From Reclinomonas americana ATCC 50394 (Eukaryota; Jakobida; Jakobea; Jakobida): a stretch of 44,229 nt of DNA. How positions within the stretch are numbered: the stretch's first letter is position 1; the number at the start of each line of letters is the position of its first letter. Location: positions 78,906 through 123,134 of the forward strand of contig PS015073.1 of NCBI GenBank assembly GCA_048213135.1, given 5' to 3'. Positions 1 to 10,174 of this stretch are shown one piece after another. The notes beneath the pieces are model-generated. The model had not been told where the DNA came from, did no database searches, and was given only the letters and a program-made list of their open reading frames with translations. The position numbers and the translations under genes were made by a program.

Positions 1-273
1 TCCTCGTTTCCTACTCCTCCTCTCCTCTCCTCTCTCTCTCCTCCTCCTCCTCTCCTCTCTCCTCTCTCCTCTCTCCTCTCTCCTCTCTCCTCTCTCCTCT
101 CTCCTCTCTCCTCTCTCCCTCTCTCCTCTCCCCTCTCTCCTCTCCCCCTCTCCTCCCCCTTCTCCTTCCCCCTTCTCCTCCCCCTTCCCTTCCCCCCTTC
201 TTTCCCTTCCCCCGTGCCTCCCCCGTCTCCTTCCCCCCCTTGTTGCTCACTTGGCATCCCACCACCGTCGCAG
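1..273 (+). repeat. Pyrimidine-rich end of an intron (gene 1)
   Basis: Nearly pure C/T sequence built from short CTCT/CCTCTCT units, grading into CCCCTTCTCCTT blocks and ending in a clear acceptor, CGTCGCAG, at 266-273. By comparison with genes 2 and 3 this is the 3' end of intron 14. There that intron holds an 18-bp minisatellite; in gene 1 only the polypyrimidine part lies inside the window. Exons 1-14 of gene 1 must lie upstream. I see no gene here. Confidence 0.75.
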
Positions 274-2500
274 TCTCAACAACGTCATTCGCAAGATGAC
301 GTTTCCTCAAGCATCAGTGGTCTCGACCACGCCTTCCACCCTCACCGGCACCTCATCGTCGCTCGTCACCGCCAGTGTCACGGGACTCACCACCAATACT
401 CTCTATTACTACCGCGCGGTGGCCACGTCGTCTGCGGTTCCTATCATCGGCAACGTATTCAGCGTTACCACCATGTCCAGCGCACCACAGCTGGCCAGTA
501 CAACGACAGCCGTGACCGCCGACAGCGCTGCCACCATGTACGGGACGGTCAACGCCAACGGCGTTGGTTCTGCCTCTGTCAAATTCGAGTTTGCGACCAC
601 GATGCCGGCGTTTGTGTGGAATGTGTCCACGGTTGCCGGGTTGGCAACAGTGTTTGGTACAGCAAATGGAGTTGGATCCGCCGCTCGCTTCAACGCACCG
701 CAGGGCATCACTCTCGACGGCCTCGGCAATGCATATATCACGGACACCGGGTACGTGCACAGTGACTGCACTCACATGTCTTATGCGCTCAATTCTTGTG
801 CTCGCTTTTATGTCGAACAGGTATAGCACCATTCGCAAAGTGGTGCTCAGCTCGTTCACTGTGAGCACATTCGCCGGCACTGCCGGATTCCGCGGGTACT
901 TGGATGGTACCGGCAGTGCTGCACGTTTCAATTCGTGCGTACACTGTTCCTCTCGAGCAAGTATTGTGCAGCACAAGCTGTCTAACTTTCTGGGGTTGGC
1001 AGTCCTGGGTCCGCGTCTTACGACACTGTCAACAACTTCCTGTATGTGGCCGACACCCTCAGTCACACCATCCGTCGTATCACCACCGGTGGTGTGGTGA
1101 CCACCATCGCCGGGCAGCCAGGCACTCCGCTGTGGATCGACGGCACTGGAAGTGCAGCGGCGTTCAATTCGCCACGCGGCGTGTTTGTGGACCCCGTCGG
1201 CCAAATGCTCTATGTCGCTGATACATCCAACCACGCCATTCGGTGAGCTGAAGGAGAAGAAAAAAGAAGAAAAGACTACGTCAAAGTTGAAAGGGAAGAG
1301 TAAGAGGAACATGAAGAGGAAGAGGCGGAAAGAGTGCTACGTGGCTCAGATATCTTGTTTGTGTGTGTGTGTGTGTGCGTGTACTTGTGAACGTGGAAGA
1401 GCGACAGAGTGCGAGAGATTCACCTGGCAAGCCTACATCTCTGCCCTAAATGGATGCGTTGTGCATGTACGCGTGAGAGAAGGAGCGTGCGAGACAAGGA
1501 CAGAATACTGGAGGCAGAGAGAAATATAGCTGGATCATGTCTCTCTCTCTTTCTCTCTCGTGGTGCTTTCTCTTCTCGTGTTGCCCGCTGGCCTTCTCCC
1601 ATGAGTTAGTCACTTTTTCCTTTGTCGTGCAGCACGGTCACTGCGGCAGCCGGTGGTACAGTGGTCACACTATTTGGATCAGGCCCAGCGTCCTCCGGCA
1701 GCACAGACAGCAGCGGCGGCACTCCAAAGTTCAGCAGCCCGTACCATGCTGTGTTCGATCGGGCCAACAACTTGCTCTACATTGTGGACCGTTCCAATCA
1801 TTGCATCCGGAAAATCGACCTCAGCACTATGCTAGTGACGACCTTTGCCGGCACCAAAGGGAGCAGTGGGTTCACTGACGGTCCCGTCGGCGTGGGTCGT
1901 TTACGCCTTCCCACTTCAGCGACGCAAGATACTGCGAGGAATGTGTTGTATGTGGCCGATGTTGCGTCGCTAGAGCATCTGAGAAGCGTTTATCTGTTGT
2001 TGTGTTCTCACCAGTGTGTTGTCTCGACGCAGCAAACGTCCAACAGCATCCGATCTGTATCCTCCACCGGCGTGATCACGACAGTCGCTGGTTTGGCGTC
2101 ACTTACAACCGACTCAGTTGACGGCGCGTCATTGGCTGCACGATTCAATCAGCCCGTTGCGTCTCAATACAGCACTTGAATGCGTGGCCATCTTGTGCCT
2201 CACACATTGAATGCAGTACGGCATCGTGCTGGACCCGGTGTCGGGCATCCTGTACATCACCGATCAGTCCAATTACACGCTACGTACACTGACGACTCCG
2301 ACGGCCACGTCGGTGGCTGGCACACCGAGTCCTGTCACAGGCTCATCGACAGTGACCGCCAGCGGTGCTGCAACGGCACTAACGCTGCGAGGGACGTACT
2401 ATTATCGCATCGTGGCGACGATTGGCCTGGTGGTGCAGTATGGCACGCTCCGCACGTTTGTGGCCGAAGCCACGTTTACCGCATCGACTCCAACCAATGT
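274..2500 (+). other. Gene 1 extracellular block: FN3-like insert, six-blade NHL propeller, second FN3-like stretch
   Basis: Exon 274-750 opens with the NNVIR half of a blade, then an FN3-like region with the typical TNTLYYYRAVAT and MYGTVNANG segments. NHL repeats follow, each with an AG.....G..DG.G.AA.F segment, then a D..GN.LYVAD segment and an N..IR end: YITDTG/STIR, FLYVAD/HTIR, MLYVAD/HAIR, LLYIVD/HCIR, VLYVAD/NSIR and ILYITD/YTLR. That makes six, one propeller. From about 2300 a second FN3-like stretch (RGTYYYRIVATIG) leads into the IPT domains. Introns sit repeatedly between the VAD and N..IR strands. The NHL call is firm; the FN3 call is moderate. Confidence 0.8.
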
Positions 2501-5500
2501 GTTCCAAGTTGCCGGTCAGTGTTTGTCGTTGACGCGCACCGACAGCGCGCAGAATGTGGGAGCCGATGCGCAAGCGGTGGTGCTCAGTGCCACGACTTGC
2601 AGCACGGGGTGCGTGGTGATGGAAAGAGAGAAAGGAGAGAAGAGAAAGAGAGAAGGATCGTGTGCATCCATGCGTCAGATCGTGTTGTGGAGCATTGTGT
2701 TTATGAGTTGCTCCTGCACATTTGTGTGTATGCGCACATCCTCATAGAGTGACGGGGAGTTGTGTGCTTGGTTTGCATCTCTCTGTGTTTCTATGTGCGT
2801 CCGTAAGTGAGTGCTGTGTGTGCTGTTGAGTTCTTGAATTTCTCCTCACTCCCTGTGGATGTGTGCATTGTGTACATTGAGTGTGTGTGTGGATGTGTAT
2901 GTGTGTGTCTCTCGAAGCATCATGTGCATGAACTTTGCCTCTCTCTCTCTCTGTCAGCGCTTGTGTGTGTGCGTGTGCATGTTGCAAACCGTTGCCCACT
3001 TAACGTGTCCCTGTCAGTAACGATTTCTTCTCTCTCTTTCTCATATTCTCTGTTGCAGCTTCGCTGTGGCCTTCTCCCTCCCAGCGACAGTGGTGTCGAA
3101 CACGCAAGTTCTTGCCACCATCAACGGATCATTGTTGATGCCGGCCACCACGTACCGAGTGTGCGGTCGCATGTCGTCTTCGTCGCCGTACTATGATGCT
3201 GGTTCTGTGCAGGCGTCAGGTGCGGTCTTGTTGCTCACTTTTTATTCCCCGTCGATACGGTCTCCTGATTTGTTGCGCCTCCTTCATATTTTCAGTTGCC
3301 GTCACGCAAGTGTCGCCGCTCGCGCTGTTCCGCCGTGCGTCAGAGGTGGTGACAGTGACTGGCACCTCGTTGCCCAACTTGTCGTCCGACTCGCAAGCGT
3401 ATGCACTGTCATCTGGCTCGACTTGCGCAGCGGCTTCATCGTCAGTGGCAATCACCGCGTCATATCCGTCGACGACCAGCTCGACGTTCACATTTGACTC
3501 GTCGTCGCTGGCGGTGGGAACGTACACGCTTTGCGTGCGGTGCGTTGTCTGTGTTTCTTTGTGTTGTTTGCCTACGCTGCTGCAATACCATTGCTCATCC
3601 TCACTGTGCACACTCACAGACCCGTTTCGGCGTGCACGAGCTGGGCGGCGCTGACCACCATTACGATTCCGTCATTCAGCCTGTCGCCGGCTGTGATTGG
3701 TTCCTCAGCTACGGCGCAGATCACGATCAGTGGCACTCTGTTTGTCAATGTGTTTGGATCGGACAGCAGTGCGCTCAGCTTTGGGTGTCAGGAGAGCGTT
3801 GCGCAAGCTACGGCAGCTGCCGTGACGGGCACGTACACCAGTGCATCGCTGATGAAAGCTACGCTGGATACGACCAGCATTCCATCGGGCGCCTACACTC
3901 TCTGGTGCGTCTGCATGGAGAGTCTCGTGCTTGTTGTGCGTTTTCCACGGGTTACTGATTGTTGGTGTCGATGCGCACAGCATTCGATGGAGTGCGTCAG
4001 CAGTCGCTGGCGCGCTCGGCGTGGTCAACATTGCCCGTGCGACCTCTGTGTCACCGGCTCTGGTCTTTATCAATGCCAGCAACTCGTGAGTTTGCTGAAG
4101 AGTGATGCACTCGAGATGTTGAATTTGGAACTCATGATGCCCCTTCATCCAACAGTCATACGGTGCAAGTCGGAGGTGGTGGATTCGTGTCATCATTGGC
4201 CAGCGACGCTTCCCTATTTGTGGTGTCGTCGTCGTGTGCGGCCGCGGCACCGACAGCAGTAATGTCAACGTCGACACAGTCGACGCAGTATATCGATGCA
4301 CAGACGTTGTCAACCAGCGTCGTGAGTGCCTCGGCGACGACGCCAGCGGGTAACTATCAGCTGTGTGAGTTTGGGGGAGCGAAGAGAGAAGAATATGCAG
4401 TTCATCGGCTTGAGTGTCGCTTTTATCGTTCTCATGCCCGGGTGTTCTTATACAGGCATTCGGTGGTCGACTGGTGCAACGACATACGAAAGTGCTGGCG
4501 CCTTGGCGCTGGCTTCTGTCTCAAGCATTGCGCCGCCGATTATTCCTGCGGGGTACAGCACGCAGCTGCAGATCTCGGGTGGTGGCTTCTTGGCGTCGCT
4601 GCAGACGGTGGCGCGCATGCTGGTGTTGACCAGCGGCTCGTGCAGCGTGAGCGCGGACACGACGGCGGGTGTGGGCGGGATAGTCGATTCAGTGACGGGC
4701 TCGTCAGCCATAGCAGTGACGGTGTCACCAAGCTCGTCGTTGACCGGTGGTGTGTATCGCGTGTGTATGCGTGCGACACCGACTTCGGCATACGAGGATG
4801 TCTATCCAGCTGGGATTTCGATTGGTGAGTGACTTGACACTTGTGCATTGTTGCAAGTTGGCTGGGCTCGCGTCTTTCCTCTCTGTCTTGCTTCCCTTGT
4901 GACTCACTCGTGTTGTGTTTGTGTTCAATGTGCAGTTTCTGCGTCGACATTCAGTCCGTCGACCAAACTGCTCGGCGAGGGCGGAACGCTGGTGGTGACG
5001 GGAGTGGGACTGTCGGTCAATGGTACGGTGCGCACAGTTCGCATCGAGCCGGGTTCGGTTTGCACGAGTGGCGCTGGGTCGACAGCTGCTGGTGGCACAG
5101 TGACGATGACGAGTGCAAACATGAGCCACAATGCGGGACTGACGGAACTGACGGTGACGTTGACGGGCGGATTGAGTGTGGCAGGTCCATATCGAGTGTG
5201 CGTGGAGTACATGAGTACGGTTGACAGTGACGATGTGTTTGTTGCGGTGGAGAGTGGCGTGGTTCTTGTTGGTGAGTGATTGCGGTAAAGGAGGGGGAAA
5301 GACGGGTAGAGAAGGGGGGAAGAGGAGGAAGAGAAGGGAAGATAAGGTGTGAGAATAATCGAGAAGGAGACACAGTGTGAGAGGTTGTGTGACGAGACAA
5401 CGGCACGTGTTGATCTTGTTTCCAATCAAGATCTCAAGCACGCTTTGTTATAGATATAATATCGAATCTCGGAGAGACATACCAGAGCGATGTACACTGT

Positions 5501-8500
5501 TGCTGATGAAGTCCGTTGCGCACAGCGACCGTGTCCGGGATTGTAGCACCAGGCGAGGTCGTGGCTGCTGCTGGCGGATCGACTGTGGTGATTGGCGGTC
5601 AGGGACTGGGGAGTGCATCGATTCGGGCAGTGAGGTTCGAGAGTGGCAGCATGTGCACGACGGGCGGTGGAGCGCCGAGTGGACCGTATGTGGATGTGAG
5701 CAGCAGTGGCGGCGGTGTGTCGACGAACGCAGGCAATGGGTACACGTCGACGACGGTGACGCTGCCGGCGGCTGGCGGATTGCCTGCTGGAGTGTGGATT
5801 GTGTGTGTGGAGTTTGCGGGCAGTGCGATTGGGAGCGGATCGTTTGTGCGGGTCGCGGGTGATGTGGTTGCGAGTTGCGTTGAAGCGGGAAGATGTTTTA
5901 AACAAGAGGGTCGGGTGTGAGAGTGCGAGAGTGTGAGGCAGATAATTCCTGTATTTTTTGCAGAAGTGTTGAACTTGTCCCGTTGTGTGTTATCTTTATG
6001 TCTCTCCCGTTCTTGTTGTGTTTCTCACTTTCTTGTTGTGCTGATTAGCTTTGATCTCTTTCTCTCTCTTGTCACTTTCACTCACTCTTCTCTATCCCCT
6101 TCTCCAGCCACCACGAACAGCGCTGCGTCGAGCTTCAGTCCGCACTCGCAGTTGCCAAATACGGTGACCACGATTGTGATCACGGGTGTATCGTTGGCAC
6201 CTCGTGTGGGTGTGAGAACGGTACGAGTGGAACCCGGCACCGTGTGTACCAGCGGCGCGGGCAATGTGCCGGTCATGGGAACTGTGACGGTTCCGTCGAC
6301 ATCTGCGATGCAACTGTCGGTGAACGGAGGGTGGACGGAGTTGAGTGTGTCGGTGGGAGCATTTGCGACGGTGGGGACACGAGTGGTGTGTGTGCAGTAT
6401 GCGTGGACACCGGTTGCGGCGGAGACTTATGCGCAGGTGGCGGATTTTTTTGTCGTGTACGGTACGCTTCATGATTTTTTCTCTCTCACGGTGTGTAACG
6501 AGACTTACGTGTTTCTTCTGGTTGTCACAGATATTCCATTCGCCTTCAGTCCCTCCACGGTGACACCGCCGCTGCCGTTCCAGCTGGTGGTGTTCGGCGT
6601 GCTGCTAAGTGCATCGACCGTGTCTGCAGTTCGGGTTCAGCGCAGTCCATTGTGCAGCTCTGGTGCAGCAGCGGCATCGTTTGCGTTGGATTTCGCGGGC
6701 GCGGATCTCGACTTTGCTGTCGATTTCTCCACTGTCTCCGCCATGGTACCACAACTGGATCCAGCATCGTACAGCGTGTGCGTTCGGATGGCGCCCTCAC
6801 TCTCTGCGGCTGGATTCGTTCGTGTCTCTTCATTCTCTCTCAACGTGTTTGCCGGTGCGTGTGCTGCTGCCACCACACTGTGTGCTTTCCTCTCACTCGT
6901 CTGTTTGCTTACTTCCGACAACAGGACCATCGATCTCCATGGTCGCCCCACTGCCGGGTGCGACGTGGGTGCGCCGCAACGCGTATTCGGTGTCGTGGAC
7001 GTGCTACAGCGTTGGACAGGCGGTGATGATTGATACGGTGGATGTGTTGCTGCTGCATGCCACGGGAGCCGCCCATTCGTTTTCTATTGCCAGTTGCGCG
7101 CACACTCCATGTCCTCGCGTCTTCACCCTTCTGCGTGCATATCATGTCGACCAACCACGTGCTCGCAGACAACGTACCGTGCGTGTGCGACGGCCAGACT
7201 GTGAATCGCCTGCCAAGCGACTGGGCCGTCAGCCCCGATGTGCTCACCGACAGCGGCAACGAAGTGGTCGTACAGCAAGTGGTTCCGAGTGGCACGCCGC
7301 CACTCACTGCCTGGTCGAGAATCCAAGTGCAGCCGCGACAGATTGTCGTCTTGTATCCCACCGACGCCATCAATGTGCACAACGACAGTGTGATTCCAGT
7401 GACGTTTGCGTGCAATCGCAGCGAGCTGCGTCGCGTGCGAGTGGCGGTGACTGTGCCGAATGTAGATGTGGACTCGCTGGGCAACTTTGAGTTCACGGAT
7501 GTGCCGCAGAGTCTGCCAGCTCGCGACCGCGACCTGGCCGACGAGGATTCGCAGCGGGTCGACCTCAGCAGTCCGCTTCTGCTGGCATCGTACGTGGTGA
7601 ACGCCACGTGCGACACTGCCGTGCCGAACTTGTTTGCGTTCAATGTCACGTCCTGGGAGGGTCCGCCACTGTTGCGCATCCTTGTGCTTGACGATTTCGA
7701 CACGGACGAGCTGCTTGTCGGCAAGTCCGGCACGATTGTGCTGGTTGACAATCAAGGCAATGCTGCCACTGCTGCTGGTGCAACTGGTGATGCTGGTGGT
7801 GGTAGTAGCAGCGGTGGTGTAACTGGCGTTGGTGGAGGAAGTGGTGTGGGACCGGTGGATGGGGGAAGTGCGGTTAATGGCGACTCATCGTCATCGTCGT
7901 CGGATGTGCAAGGACCTACGTCTGATGGCGGAGCTGTGAAATATTGGTGGTGGATCTTCTTGGTCATTACGGCTGTCGCGGTCTCGATCCTCATGGTGGT
8001 GTGGTGGCGACGCCGGCGAAGACATGACCGTCGGGTAGAGGAAGCACGCGCGTTGATGGAGGCGGACATGACGGAGCAGATGGAGATGGTTGATGTCGAG
8101 GAAGAGATGAGAGGTTTGGGGAAGGGAGATGGAGGGAGGGAATGGCGAGGGAGGGAATGAGAGAGCAGAATTGGCAAGGAAGGGAAAGATGGAGAGAATG
8201 GGAGATTGAGAGGCGGATAAACAGAGTGTGTGAGAGAGTGTACATGTGGGAGAGCGAGGAGCGATATTGGGCTTGAAATCAGGAAGAGAGAGAGAGGGAG
8301 AGAGAGAGGGAGGGAGAGGGAGAGGAGCAGAGGGAGAGGAGCAGAGGGAGAGGAGCAGAAAGAGTGAGGGAGAGGAGCAGAGGGAGAGGAGCAGAAATAG
8401 CGAGGGAGAGAGCGAGAGAGAGAGGGAGAGAGGGAGAGAGGGAGAGAGGGAGAGAGGGAGAGAGGGAGAGAGGGAGAGAGGGAGAGTGAGTGCGTGAGAG

Positions 8501-8864
8501 AGAGAGGGAGAGAGAGAGAGGAGGAGAGAGGAGAGGAGGAGAGAGGAGAGGAGGTAATTAAATTAGTAGGAAGATACTCGACCTAGTTTGGTGGCAGTCG
8601 ACGAAGCGGTAGGTGTGATAGAATGAGATGACAGCTAGAACGACTAGAGTGGATAGCAGCNNNNNNNNNNNNNNNNNNNNNNNNNNNNNNNNNNNNNNNN
8701 NNNNNNNNNNNNNNNNNNNNNNNNNNNNNNNNNNNNNNNNNNNNNNNNNNNNNNNNNNNNNNNNNNNNNNNNNNNNNNNNNNNNNNNNNNNNNNNNNNNN
8801 NNNNNNNNNNNNNNNNNNNNNNNNNNNNNNNNNNNNNNNNNNNGAGCGTGTGCTGAGCGTACGC

Positions 8865-8913
<49 letters not shown>

Positions 8914-10174
8914 GAGAGAGGGAGAGAGGAGAGAGGGATTAAATTATTGGAAGATATCGCCATTTGTGGGCAGTCGCAAGCGAGGTGTGATGAATGAGAT
9001 GCAGCTGAACGACTAGATGGATAGCAGCAGACAGATGACTGTGATGTCAGTGTACGGGAGAAAGATAATTCATCGCGAGATCCAGTCAGGCAGGGGGTAA
9101 AGTGAACGCGAAAGAGATGCGGCTAAACGACCAGATATATAGCAGCAGAGAGACAGACGACTGTGGTGTCAGTGTATGGGAGAAAGGTATTTCATCACGA
9201 GAACGAGGCAGGCAGGGGGTAAAGTGAATGTGAATGGGATGCAGTTGAGCCATCACATGGATAGTGGCAGAGAGACAGACGACATTTATTTCAGTGTAGT
9301 GTTGGGAGAAAGATACTCATCCAGCACGGCAAAGGGGAAATGGAATGTGAACGGGATACGGCTGAAGTCAACTGTGGGTCGACTGTCTGAGACAGATTTC
9401 TCATGCGACACAATAGCGCATCTCTGTCGAACTCTTTTCAATTGTTCACTCCCTTTTATTGTCACGTGCAGATGAACCCGTCGGTACTGGACTCACAGCG
9501 CTGCTGGTGCGTAATCGCAGAGAAGACGTATTTCGCAGTAGAGAGCTGCTTCTTGTCACACGCAAAGATTCAGCATGAGCAAACCCACCTGAGTGTTTGC
9601 GGCTCTTTTGCTGACGATGAATCGTGCAGGCACCACCGCCTCCACCACCTTTGCCACCTGTCGGCTTTGCAATTCCTCGACAACACAACTTCCAACAGAT
9701 GTTGCAGGCATTCCAGTCGAGACAACGTCACCTGCAGGAGGTGAGCTGGCCAGGCTTTCGCTATGCGCTCGCACTCAGCACCTAACTTTGAGGCAAACAG
9801 ACGGCTGACCGAGACCTCCCGTACCCACCCTCCGTTGATGACGATGCGAGGCTGCTTGAATTGCCTGGTGAGTGTGCTCTCTCTGAAATTGTGAGTCCGT
9901 CCTCTCATGTCGTTCTCCACCCCACCAGGCCTGCGATACGAGGCGATTGTGTTGACGAGCGCCACGATAACCACCCCTTCGAATTCTGAGCGCGATGATC
10001 CATTTGTTATAACTCGACCTTCTCTGCGTTGCGTAACATCGCAGTGCCAGTGTGTACTGCCTCACGTGCTCATGCGGTCTGTGTGCAGTGTTGCGACGCT
10101 TGGTGGAGGAGCGACTGCGGAGATATAGTGGGCGTCCGCCATTGACCGATGACCGTGATGCGGATGTGGAGTGA
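274..10174 (+). CDS. Gene 1: NHL/IPT-repeat transmembrane receptor-like protein, 5' truncated by window edge
   Basis: Multi-exon gene, homologous to exons 15-37 of gene 2. Exons: 274-750, 821-934, 1003-1242, 1633-1960, 2033-2155, 2217-2608, 3059-3219, 3296-3539, 3620-3904, 3981-4085, 4156-4364, 4456-4824, 4936-5271, 5526-5858, 6108-6461, 6531-6854, 6925-7092, 7169-8113, 9472-9554, 9630-9740, 9801-9867, 9929-10027, 10089-10174 (TGA). They join without a frame break into 1,983 residues after a split first codon. Order: end of blade 12, FN3-like insert, six NHL repeats, FN3-like stretch, nine IPT-like domains, two cysteine modules, stalk, one TM helix, cytoplasmic tail. Type I surface protein by topology. 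All introns are GT-AG; three start GTTGCG in the region before the tail and a fourth lies in the tail. Function is not known; adhesion or recognition is inferred. Less certain: the intron at 8114-9471 (donor GTTTGG) and the last five exons. Without them the protein would stop at 8158-8160. Confidence 0.8.
2503..6854 (+). other. Gene 1 nine IPT/TIG-like domains
   Basis: Nine Ig-like domains of about 80-120 residues, mostly one per exon: 2503-3219 (two exons), 3296-3539, 3620-3904, 3981-4364 (two exons), 4456-4824, 4936-5271, 5526-5858, 6108-6461, 6531-6854. Each has an early strand like VTVTGTSL or VVIGGQGL, a mid-domain Cys (GSVCTSG, GTVCTSG, SPLCSSG) and a final strand GxYxxCVR with a second Cys. 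This matches the IPT/TIG pattern seen in plexins, Met and many protist surface proteins. Most introns between domains are phase 1 at both ends, so domains can be duplicated or swapped without frame loss. A profile search would be needed to confirm each domain. Confidence 0.72.
6925..7750 (+). other. Gene 1 membrane-proximal two-cysteine modules
   Basis: Two Ig-like segments follow the IPT block. The first has AYSVSWTC, then PCVCDG and a later W. The second has VIPVTFACNRS and then ATCDTAVPN. The Y.V.W.C ... C ... W/F pattern is the one repeated at least ten times in gene 3 (39409-43226). An intron with donor GTTGCG (7093-7168) interrupts the first module. I do not recognise the family. Confidence 0.6.
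7754..8113 (+). other. Gene 1 Gly/Ser stalk, transmembrane helix, Arg-rich stop-transfer and start of tail
   Basis: A Gly/Ala/Thr/Ser-rich linker with an SSSSSS run precedes a single hydrophobic helix at about 7942-8007 (YWWWIFLVITAVAVSILMVV). The helix is followed at once by WWRRRRRHDRR, a textbook stop-transfer signal, so the NHL/IPT part is extracellular and the C-terminus cytoplasmic. The tail begins acidic (VEEARALMEADMTEQMEM). The exon ends at AGA G|GTTTGG (8113/8114), homologous to CGA G|GTGAGT in gene 2 (24587/24588). The TGA at 8158-8160 is therefore best read as intronic. Confidence 0.8.
8114..9471 (+). repeat. Repeat-filled intron in the gene 1 tail: purine satellites, N gap, 122-bp tandem repeats
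   Basis: After the donor the sequence is almost all purine: GA/GGGAGA arrays at about 8286-8545 and 8869-8937. An N gap occupies 8661-8843. From about 8938 to 9400 a tandem repeat of about 122 bp appears; GACAGAYGACTG recurs at 9030, 9152 and 9274. The same repeat fills the homologous intron of gene 2. The acceptor is TCACGTGCAG at 9462-9471. No gene is visible in it. Confidence 0.75.
8661..8843. other. Assembly gap (183 N)
   Basis: Run of N between two purine-rich/122-bp-repeat contigs, inside the tail intron of gene 1. The contig end just before it looks like an error-rich copy of the sequence just after it (see findings). Confidence 0.99.
9472..10174 (+). other. Gene 1 cytoplasmic tail, five small exons
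   Basis: Exons 9472-9554, 9630-9740, 9801-9867, 9929-10027 and 10089-10174 keep phase throughout (1, 0, 0, 1, 1 at their starts). Support comes from gene 2: differences between copies are largely synonymous in exactly these frames, for example in TGLTALL, TADRDLPYPP, LTSA and LLRRLVEERLRRY, and one indel is 12 nt long. Content: a DEPVGTGLTALLV stretch, a proline run (PPPPPPLPPVG) suited to profilin, EVH1 or SH3 binding, a Gln/Arg-rich helix (QQMLQAFQSRQRHLQE) and a basic helix (LLRRLVEERLRRY) near the C-terminus. Introns are 60-75 nt; the last starts GTTGCG. Alternative: read-through of intron 9741-9800 would end at TAA 9783-9785. Confidence 0.65.

Noticed and set aside
1961-2032. In-frame continuation of exon 1633-1960 without an intron in gene 1
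   Set aside because: Open in gene 1 by chance (72 nt), but genes 2 and 3 have stops at the same place; the GTTGCG...CGCAG borders are conserved.
5933-7033. Internal start with a signal-peptide-like hydrophobic stretch before exon 6108
   Set aside because: There is no in-frame ATG; the hydrophobic stretch is the translated polypyrimidine end of an intron.
7030-8160. Stand-alone 376-codon gene ending in a TM helix
   Set aside because: It is the exon 7169-8113 of gene 1 plus intron sequence on both sides; homology with gene 2 gives the true borders.
8161-9471. Mobile element or tRNA genes in the repeat-rich introns
   Set aside because: I found no terminal repeats, transposase or reverse-transcriptase motifs, and no tRNA-like A/B boxes with a cloverleaf; only satellites.
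9741-9785. Tail ending at TAA 9783-9785 by read-through (C-terminus ALALST)
   Set aside because: Genes 1 and 2 both allow it, but a canonical GTGAGC donor and the synonymous changes further downstream favour splicing. It is kept as a possible isoform.
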